Of a stretch of DNA of 64,000 bases, positions 1 through 5,397 are shown piece by piece. A program made the translations under genes and the position numbers. Below the pieces are notes generated by a model. The model was not told the DNA's origin. It ran no database searches and saw only the letters and a list, made by a program, of their open reading frames with translations. Position 1 is the first letter of the stretch; the number at the start of each line of letters is the position of its first letter. This DNA is from CALBZE01 sp036381255 (GTDB lineage Bacteria; Gemmatimonadota; Gemmatimonadetes; Longimicrobiales; RSA9). Location of the stretch: contig DASVDG010000077.1 in NCBI GenBank assembly GCA_036381255.1, forward strand, positions 62,001 to 126,000, written 5' to 3'.

Positions 1-2
1 GC

Positions 3-977
3 GTCGGCCGCATGCTGCTCCCGCTCCCCGGCGGGGACGTGATCGGGCGCCGCCGCGTCGACACGCACTTCCTCGCGCTTTCGCGCCTGGGCGCCCACGT
101 CGAGAGCGTCGGCGGCTACCGCATCGAGACCGAGGGCCTGCGCGGAGCGGACGTCTTCCTCGACGAGCCGAGCGTCACGGCCACCGAGAACGCGCTCATG
201 GCCGCCGTTCTCGCCCGGGGCACGACGCGGCTGCGCAACGCGGCGGCCGAGCCGCACGTGCAGGACCTCTGCCACATGCTCTGCGCGATGGGCGCGCGCA
301 TCTCCGGCATCGGCACGCACATCCTCGAGATCGAGGGCGTCGACCGGCTGCACGGCTGCGAATTCCGCATCGGCAGCGACCACATCGAGGTGGGCTCGTT
401 CATCGGGCTGGCCGCGGTCACCCGCGGCGAGATCACGATCCGGGACGCGGCCGTCGAGCACCTGGATTCGACGCTGCTGGCGTTCGAGCGTCTCGGCATC
501 CGGTGCGAGGTCCAGGGCGACGACCTGTTCGTCCCGGCGGACCAGGACCGCGAGATCCGGATGGACCTGGGCGGGCACATCCCGAAGATCGACGACGGGC
601 CGTGGCCGGCGTTCCCGGCCGACCTCACCTCGATCGCGCTCGTCGTCGCCACGCAGTGCCGCGGCACGATCCTGATCCACGAGAAGATGTTCGAGTCGCG
701 CATGTTCTTCGCCGACAAGATCATCGGGATGGGCGCACGGATCGTGCTGTGCGATCCGCACCGCGCCGTCGTGGTCGGGCCGTCGCGGCTGCACGCCGGC
801 GTCGTCGAGAGCCCCGACATCCGCGCCGGCATGGCGCTCCTCATCGCCGCGCTCGGCGCCGAAGGGCAGAGCCACATCTTCAACATCGGGCAGATCGAGC
901 GCGGGTACGAGCGCATTGACGAGCGGCTGATCGAGCTCGGCGCGAGGATCGAACGGTACGACTCGCGGGAACCCTGA
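3..977 (+). CDS. murA: UDP-N-acetylglucosamine 1-carboxyvinyltransferase (MurA), 5'-truncated by the window
   Basis: MurA transfers enolpyruvate from PEP to UDP-GlcNAc, the first committed step of peptidoglycan synthesis in the cytoplasm. The frame is open from the window edge, so roughly the first 100 of the usual ~420 residues are missing; the ATG at 12 is internal. The retained part covers the active-site loop and both inside-out alpha/beta domains. Visible family features are the loop PGGDVIGRRRVD, PAFPADL (the catalytic Asp region, E. coli D305) and the C-terminal IERGYERIDERLIELGA. The loop residue normally Cys (E. coli C115) is Asp (codon 36-38), a change known in mycobacterial and chlamydial MurA and linked to fosfomycin insensitivity; the following Arg of the loop is kept. 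It is followed 15 bases later by a small coiled-coil gene, then pgeF. Identification is firm; fosfomycin insensitivity is inferred. Confidence 0.96.
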   Translation, partial: VGRMLLPLPGGDVIGRRRVDTHFLALSRLGAHVESVGGYRIETEGLRGADVFLDEPSVTATENALMAAVLARGTTRLRNAAAEPHVQDLCHMLCAMGARISGIGTHILEIEGVDRLHGCEFRIGSDHIEVGSFIGLAAVTRGEITIRDAAVEHLDSTLLAFERLGIRCEVQGDDLFVPADQDREIRMDLGGHIPKIDDGPWPAFPADLTSIALVVATQCRGTILIHEKMFESRMFFADKIIGMGARIVLCDPHRAVVVGPSRLHAGVVESPDIRAGMALLIAALGAEGQSHIFNIGQIERGYERIDERLIELGARIERYDSREP

Positions 978-992
978 GCGAAGGAGAACGGG

Positions 993-1322
993 ATGGCGGA
1001 CGACAGGCAGCGGACCCGGGAGGCGACGCGCGAGTGGATCCGCGCGACGACCGGGATCCTCGCGGCGTTCAAGGAGGCGATCGAGGAGACGATCGACGAG
1101 ATGAAGGAGCGCGGCGACCTGTCGCCGGACCGCGCGAAGGAGGCCGTCCGCACGACGATGAGCCGCGCCCAGCGGGCGATGGAGGAGACGCGCGAGCGGT
1201 TCGACTTCGTGCCGCGCCGCGAATTCGATGCGCTGAGCGACCGGCTCTCGCTGCTCGAGCGGCGCGTCGCGCAGCTCGAGGGCCGCTCGCCGGACGCGCC
1301 GATCCCGGCGGAGGGCGAGTAG
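993..1322 (+). CDS. Small charged coiled-coil protein, function unknown
   Basis: A 109-residue protein of almost entirely helical, highly charged sequence, with a long amphipathic stretch (about residues 8-75) and a C-terminal heptad-like segment (about 70-92) that looks like a short coiled coil; no signal peptide or membrane segment. The charge pattern recalls phasin-like or UbiK-like small helical proteins, but I cannot assign a family. The start is supported by AAGGAG at 981-986, seven bases before ATG. It lies 15 bases after murA and before pgeF, so co-transcription with cell-wall genes is likely. Real gene likely from the ribosome binding site, codon use and spacing; function unassigned. 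Confidence 0.8.
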   Translation: MADDRQRTREATREWIRATTGILAAFKEAIEETIDEMKERGDLSPDRAKEAVRTTMSRAQRAMEETRERFDFVPRREFDALSDRLSLLERRVAQLEGRSPDAPIPAEGE

Positions 1323-1463
1323 CGTGGCGATGCCCGCGACGTCGGCGATCGGGGCGGGCTCCGCACGATCGATCGGCGCCGCCGACCTCGCGGCGCTCGG
1401 CGCCCCGGCGGACGCCGCGCGGGCGAGCCGGAGGACGAGCCCCGCCCCGGACGGCGCCCCGCG

Positions 1464-2237
1464 ATGAACGGTTCGGTCACGACGATGCGTGAAGTCCGCG
1501 AGGCGAAGCTGGCGATCGACGCGCCCGCCTACGGCCACACCGAATGGGCCGACCGCTTCCCGTGGCTCGTGCAGGGGACGACCGCGCGGGGGAGCGCGGC
1601 CGATCCCTTCGACCTGCGCCTGTTCGGCGGACAGCCGGTCGGCTCCGTGGTCGCGCGGTGGCGCGCGCTGCGAGAAGCCGCCGGCTTCCCCCGCGCCGTC
1701 CACGCGTACCAGGTCCACGGCGCCCGCATCCTGACGCACGGCGACGGACCGGCCGGCCTGCTGGTCGCGGACGATGCCGACGGTCACGCGACCACGACTG
1801 CGGGGACGCTGCTCACCGTCTCCGTCGCCGATTGCGTTCCGGTCTTCCTGGTGTCGCCCGACCCCCGCGCCGTCGCGGTCGTGCACGCCGGGTGGCGCGG
1901 CATCGCCGGGGGCGCCGTGGAGGCCGGGATCGACACGCTCGCCCGCCTCTGCGGCGCGCGGCCTGCGGAGCTGCACGTCCATCTGGGCCCGGCGATCTGC
2001 GGCGCGTGCTACGAGGTGGGGCCGGAGGTCCACGAAGCACTCGGCCTTCCGCGCCCCGGGCGGAACACGCCCGTCGACCTCCGCTCCGTCGCGGCCCGGC
2101 GCGCCGAAGCCGCGGGCGTCGACGCCGGCCGCATCACCGTGTCCGGCTTCTGCACCCGGTGCGGGGATTCGCCTTTCTTCTCCCACCGCGCCGGGTGCGC
2201 CGAGCGACAGGTCGGCTTCCTCGGGATCCGCGCCTGA
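1464..2237 (+). CDS. pgeF: Peptidoglycan editing factor PgeF / multicopper-like laccase-domain protein (YfiH family)
   Basis: A 257-residue YfiH/YlmD/LACC1-family protein. Family members bind a metal through a His-Cys-His triad; the triad is visible here as H85 (QVHG), C124 (VADC) and H141 (VHAGWRG), and the conserved CGACYEVG segment follows. Bacterial members have been described as peptidoglycan editing factors removing mis-incorporated Ser from UDP-MurNAc peptides, while other members have purine nucleoside or oxidase activity, so the exact substrate is not settled by sequence. The position two genes after murA fits a cell-wall role. The start at 1464 is uncertain: there is no clear Shine-Dalgarno sequence and an in-frame ATG at 1485 also precedes the conserved core (FPWL.QGTT). 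Family call is firm. Confidence 0.92.
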   Translation: MNGSVTTMREVREAKLAIDAPAYGHTEWADRFPWLVQGTTARGSAADPFDLRLFGGQPVGSVVARWRALREAAGFPRAVHAYQVHGARILTHGDGPAGLLVADDADGHATTTAGTLLTVSVADCVPVFLVSPDPRAVAVVHAGWRGIAGGAVEAGIDTLARLCGARPAELHVHLGPAICGACYEVGPEVHEALGLPRPGRNTPVDLRSVAARRAEAAGVDAGRITVSGFCTRCGDSPFFSHRAGCAERQVGFLGIRA

Positions 2238-2257
2238 CCCGGAGATCGAGTCGCGCC

Positions 2258-2458
2258 GTGCTCCCGCCGCCGTCCCCCGGGCTCTGCCTCGACTGCCGCC
2301 ACGCGCGCGTCATCGAGAACCGTCGCGGTTCGCGGTTCCGGCTCTGCGAGCGCTCCCGCACCGAGCCCGCGTTCCCACGCTATCCCCGACTCCCCGTACT
2401 CCGTTGCGACGGCTACGAGCCGGCCCCGGACCCCGCGTCCGGCGACGACGGCACCTGA
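2258..2458 (+). CDS. Small cysteine-rich protein, possible zinc-binding, function unknown
   Basis: A 66-residue protein starting at GTG 2258, with GGAGA at 2241-2245 as a plausible ribosome binding site. Cysteines sit at C10-x2-C13, C30 and C50, a spacing suited to a treble-clef-like zinc site, with a conserved-looking YPRLPV..CDGY tail. It lies 20 bases after pgeF and 27 bases before the OsmC-family gene on the same strand. The regular Cys spacing, ribosome binding site and snug fit between neighbours argue that it is real. No named family is assigned; a role as a small redox or nucleic-acid-binding zinc protein is only inference. Confidence 0.72.
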   Translation: MLPPPSPGLCLDCRHARVIENRRGSRFRLCERSRTEPAFPRYPRLPVLRCDGYEPAPDPASGDDGT

Positions 2459-2485
2459 TCGACCCAGGAAAGGAGGCTTTCGACG

Positions 2486-2950
2486 ATGAGCGAACCGTTC
2501 TACCTCGCCCGGTCCGAGCTCGAGAAGGTGCGCGGCGTCCACCGCCGCGCCCGGATCGCCGCCGGGACCGTCTTCGAGTTCGGCGTCCACGGCCCCGTCA
2601 AGCTCCACTACGGCCTCGGTGCCGAGCCCGACCTCCCGCTCCCCGTCGACTACATCGTCGCCGCGACCGGCGGCTGAATGCTGGGGACGCTCAACGGTGC
2701 CCTCGCCGTGCGCGGGGTGGACCTCGAGCCGGGGGCGATCCGGGCGATCGCCGAGGGGACGAACGAGATCCGGGACGGCGTCCCGGTGCTGACGCGCATC
2801 CACGTGCACTACTCCCTGCGGATCCCGGCCGGGAGCCGGGAAACGGTGGATCGCGCGCTCGCGCGGCATCAGGAGAAATGCCCGACGGCCCGCAGCCTGC
2901 GCGGCGCCGTGGAAGTCACGTGGACCGCCGATGTTAGCGAGACCGGCTGA
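2486..2950 (+). CDS. OsmC-family redox protein with in-frame UGA at the catalytic cysteine position (probable selenoprotein)
   Basis: Read through the TGA at 2675-2677, this frame gives one 154-residue OsmC/Ohr-fold protein, the usual family length. OsmC proteins reduce organic or fatty-acid hydroperoxides with two cysteines. The UGA is codon 64, in VAATGG-U-MLGTLNGALAVRG, exactly where the family has its first (peroxidatic) Cys; the second is present as C132 in EKCPTARSL. Either half alone is an incomplete domain, and both halves look intact, with family-like residues and no further decay. A hairpin suited to a bacterial SECIS lies at 2694-2709. The ribosome binding site AAGGAGG lies at 2469-2475. 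Alternatives are a nonsense mutation or a base-calling error (TGC to TGA). No selA/B/C/D gene is in the window, so recoding machinery is not shown. It may be co-transcribed with pgeF and the small gene before it. Confidence 0.8.
2675..2710 (+). promoter_or_regulatory. Candidate bacterial SECIS hairpin after the in-frame UGA
   Basis: The UGA at 2675-2677 is followed by a hairpin whose upper stem is ACGGU (2694-2698) paired with GCCGU (2705-2709), with a six-base apical loop GCCCUC. The loop begins 21 bases after the UGA and its first base is G, both within the known minimal bacterial SECIS rules. A competing, slightly longer stem with loop 2691-2696 is also possible. Structure was found by eye, not by folding software. 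Confidence 0.5.
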
Positions 2951-2973
2951 ATCCCCGGCGGCCCGCTCGGGAC

Positions 2974-3002
2974 TTGCATTCTTTGCCCAAGCGTGTTACA
3001 TT
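2974..3002 (+). promoter_or_regulatory. Sigma-70-type promoter for the rimP-nusA-infB operon
   Basis: TTGCAT (2974-2979), a 17-base spacer and TACATT (2997-3002), in a locally A/T-richer stretch directly after the OsmC gene. Transcription would begin near 3009, about 77 bases before rimP, leaving a leader that contains the terminator-like hairpin at 3044-3070. Confidence 0.75.
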
Positions 3003-3043
3003 TCATCCAGTTGGAACCGGACCCCCGCCGGGGGCCGAGTGAG

Positions 3044-3070
3044 AAGTGGGGGATGCACCCCCACTTTTTT
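3044..3070 (+). terminator. Intrinsic terminator/attenuator in the rimP leader
   Basis: AAGTGGGGG (3044-3052), loop ATGCA and CCCCCACTT (3058-3066) form a 9-bp stem that runs into a T tract (3065-3070). It lies between the promoter at 2974 and rimP at 3086, so it is placed to attenuate the operon rather than to end the upstream gene. A second stem CCCCC (3022-3026)/GGGGG (3030-3034) lies just before it; its arms are complementary to the terminator arms, so alternative folding is possible. Control by NusA, an operon product known to autoregulate in E. coli, is inference. Confidence 0.75.
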
Positions 3071-3085
3071 ATTGACTGCGACGTC

Positions 3086-3571
3086 ATGGCCGCGAACGAG
3101 CTCGAGAACGAGCTGGAAGCCCGGGTCGAGGCGCTGGGATACGAATTCGTGGAGCTGGAACGGACCGGGTCGCGGACCCGGCCGATCCTGCGGGTCCGGA
3201 TCGACCGGACCGATGCGGAGCCGGGACAGGGCGTGACGCTCGAGGACTGTGCGCGCGTGACGCGCGAGCTCGAGCGGTACCTGGACGGCCGCCCGGAGCT
3301 GGGCGGCCGCTACGTGCTCGAGGTTTCATCCCCGGGCGTCGAGCGGCCGCTGGTCCGGGCTCGCGATTTCGAACGGTTCGCCGGGCGCGAGGTCTCGCTC
3401 AAGGGGCATGCGCCGCTGGCGGGCCGCGGTCGTCGCCTCCAGGGCGAGCTGCTCGGGCTGACCGGCGGGGAGGGCGAGGGGCGGATCCGTCTCCGTCTCG
3501 AGGACGGCGAAGTGGTTGAGATTCCGCGTGAAGAGGTGGCGCGGGCTCATCTGGTGTTCCGCTGGGAGTAG
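3086..3571 (+). CDS. rimP: Ribosome maturation factor RimP
   Basis: RimP is needed for assembly of the 30S subunit. The 161-residue product matches the family in length and layout: an N-terminal alpha/beta domain (about 1-85) containing the family signature YVLEVSSPGVERPL, and a C-terminal SH3-like barrel (about 90-161). The ATG at 3086 is chosen because it gives MAANELENELEARVEALGYE, the typical RimP beginning; the open frame extends upstream through the attenuator, which is not coding. No strong Shine-Dalgarno sequence is seen. It is the first gene of the rimP-nusA-ylxQ-infB cluster and is separated from nusA by 52 bases. Confidence 0.95.
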   Translation: MAANELENELEARVEALGYEFVELERTGSRTRPILRVRIDRTDAEPGQGVTLEDCARVTRELERYLDGRPELGGRYVLEVSSPGVERPLVRARDFERFAGREVSLKGHAPLAGRGRRLQGELLGLTGGEGEGRIRLRLEDGEVVEIPREEVARAHLVFRWE

Positions 3572-3623
3572 ATCCGGGGAGGGTCGGCGACCGGCGGGCG
3601 GGCAAGATCCAGCAGGAAGGGAT

Positions 3624-5057
3624 ATGGCGAACACGACGCAGGTGCTGGCGGCGTTCCGCGACATGATCGCGAACAAGAACCTGTCGCGCGAGGATCTGCA
3701 CGATCTGATCCGGGACGGCATCATGGCCGCGCTGGCCCGACGTTTCGGGCCGACGGTCGAGGCCGAGATCCGGATCGATGAGGATGGCGGCGGCATCCAG
3801 ATCACGGTGCTGAAGGAAGTGGTCGCGGAGGTCGAGGACCCGGCGCGGCAGATCTCGCTCGAGGAGGCGCGCTGGGACGACCCCGAGTTCGAGGTCGGCG
3901 ACATCCTGGAGATCCCCGTCGAGTTCGGCGAGTTCGGCCGCAACGCGGTGATGGCGGCGAAGCAGCGGATCATCCAGCGCGTCCGCGAGGGCGAGCGCAA
4001 CCGGATCCGCGACGAGTTCGCCGATCGGACCGGCGAGCTGCTGAGCGGCGAGGTGCAGCAGGTCGAGCGCGGCAAGATCGTCGTGATGCTGAACAAGTCG
4101 CGCGATGCGGATGCGATCATCCCGTGGAAGGAGCAGAATCCGCGCGAGCGATTCCGCCAGGGCGAGCCGATCCGGGCGGTGCTGAAGCGCGTCGAGGAGA
4201 CGTCGAAGGGGCCGCGGCTGATCCTGTCGCGGGCCGACCCGCTGTTCGTGGCGGCGCTCTTCAAGCTGGAGGTGCCGGAGATCTACCAGGGGATCGTCGA
4301 GATCAAGGGGATCGCCCGGGAGGTCGGCGGCCGCAGCAAGCTGGCGGTCACGTCGCGCGACGAGTCGATCGACCCGGTCGGCGCGTGCGTGGGGCTGAAG
4401 GGCGCCCGCGTGCAGGCCGTGGTCAGCGAGCTCGGCGGCGAGCGGATCGACATCGTGCCGTGGCACCCGGATCCGGAGATCTTCGCGCGGCGCGCACTGG
4501 CGCCGGCCAAGGTGGCCAAGGTGATCAGCGATTCGTCGCGCCGGGTCATCACGGCGATCGTCGACGAGGACCAGCTTTCGCTGGCGATCGGGCGCAACGG
4601 CCAGAACGTGCGGCTCGCGAGCCAGCTGATCGGCTGGCAGATCGACCTGTACGGCAGCCGCGAGTGGCTGGAGCGCGGCGCTGACGAGGCGCTCTTCGGC
4701 GGCGGCGGGGATTTCGAGATGGCGGACTTCCCGCTCAGCGAGCTGGATCTGCCGGCCGCGACCGTGGCCGCGCTGGGGGCAGCGGGGTATAATACGTTCC
4801 TCGACATCATCGATCTCGAGAGAGAGGACCTGCTCCGCATCCCGGGGATCGGCCCGGAGGACGCGGATGCGTTGATCCGCATCATCGATGAGCTGACCGA
4901 GGAAGAGCCGACGGCCGCGGAGCCGGCGGAGGCGGGGCCGACGGAGGCCGAGATGGCCGAGGCGCGGGAGGTCGCCGCGGAGATCCTCGGGCTGCCGCTC
5001 AAGAAGCCGGAGGCCGGCGCGGAGGCGGACGATGGCGAGGAGGAGCGAAGCGCCTGA
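3624..5057 (+). CDS. nusA: Transcription termination/antitermination factor NusA
   Basis: NusA binds RNA polymerase and nascent RNA and modulates pausing, termination and antitermination. The 477-residue product has the N-terminal RNAP-binding domain (about 1-130), an S1 domain (about 133-200, with GEVQQVERGKIVVML), two KH domains (about 230-350, with VGACVGLKGARVQAV and LAIGRNGQNVRLA) and a C-terminal helix-hairpin-helix-like repeat (about 370-430, LLRIPGIGPEDADALIRI), followed by an acidic tail. The start at 3624 has AGGAAGG six bases upstream of the initiating triplet region (3614-3620) and gives the normal family N-terminus; an upstream in-frame extension lacks similarity. Its end overlaps ylxQ by 26 bases. 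Confidence 0.97.
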   Translation: MANTTQVLAAFRDMIANKNLSREDLHDLIRDGIMAALARRFGPTVEAEIRIDEDGGGIQITVLKEVVAEVEDPARQISLEEARWDDPEFEVGDILEIPVEFGEFGRNAVMAAKQRIIQRVREGERNRIRDEFADRTGELLSGEVQQVERGKIVVMLNKSRDADAIIPWKEQNPRERFRQGEPIRAVLKRVEETSKGPRLILSRADPLFVAALFKLEVPEIYQGIVEIKGIAREVGGRSKLAVTSRDESIDPVGACVGLKGARVQAVVSELGGERIDIVPWHPDPEIFARRALAPAKVAKVISDSSRRVITAIVDEDQLSLAIGRNGQNVRLASQLIGWQIDLYGSREWLERGADEALFGGGGDFEMADFPLSELDLPAATVAALGAAGYNTFLDIIDLEREDLLRIPGIGPEDADALIRIIDELTEEEPTAAEPAEAGPTEAEMAEAREVAAEILGLPLKKPEAGAEADDGEEERSA

Positions 5058-5370
5058 CGCGGCGTTGCGACTGCTCGGACTCGCCGCCCGTGCCGGGGCC
5101 GTGATCCCCGGCACGGAGCGGGTGCGAGAGGCGGCCCGGGGCGGACGCCTCCACCTGGCCCTGGTCGCCGCCGACGCTTCGGCCAATGCGAGGGAGAAGC
5201 TGCTCCCGCTGCTCGAGGCGCGGGAGATCCCGCACGTCGTGACGGGGAGCCGGGTCGCGCTGGGCGCCGCCGTCGGGCGCGCGCCGCTCAGTGCGGTCGG
5301 CGTGACGGAGCCGTCGTTCGCCGACCGGTTGCGAGGCATGATCGAGGCGGAGTCCGGGCAGAGTTCGTAA
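5032..5370 (+). CDS. ylxQ: L7Ae/YlxQ-family putative RNA-binding protein
   Basis: A 112-residue L7Ae/L30e/Gadd45-fold protein of the YlxQ type, encoded as usual between nusA and infB. Recognisable parts are LRLLGLAARAGAVIPGTERVREAAR and a central LALVAADASANAREKLLPL segment. Family members are thought to bind kink-turn RNA, but no role is established. The gene starts inside the end of nusA (26-base overlap, different frame) and ends 27 bases before infB. The YlxR (DUF448) gene often found between nusA and ylxQ is absent here. Confidence 0.9.
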   Translation: MARRSEAPDAALRLLGLAARAGAVIPGTERVREAARGGRLHLALVAADASANAREKLLPLLEAREIPHVVTGSRVALGAAVGRAPLSAVGVTEPSFADRLRGMIEAESGQSS

Positions 5371-5397
5371 GTATTTCGAGAGGTGGTGCGAGAGGAT

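Noticed and set aside
1324..1467. A 47-codon GTG-started frame between the coiled-coil gene and pgeF, with an ATGA overlap
   Set aside because: Ala/Arg-rich, no ribosome binding site, no family features; the overlap can be chance in GC-rich DNA.
2678..2950. A separate gene starting at ATG 2678
   Set aside because: It would have no ribosome binding site, would begin exactly after the UGA, and holds only the second half of an OsmC domain. One recoded gene explains both halves better.
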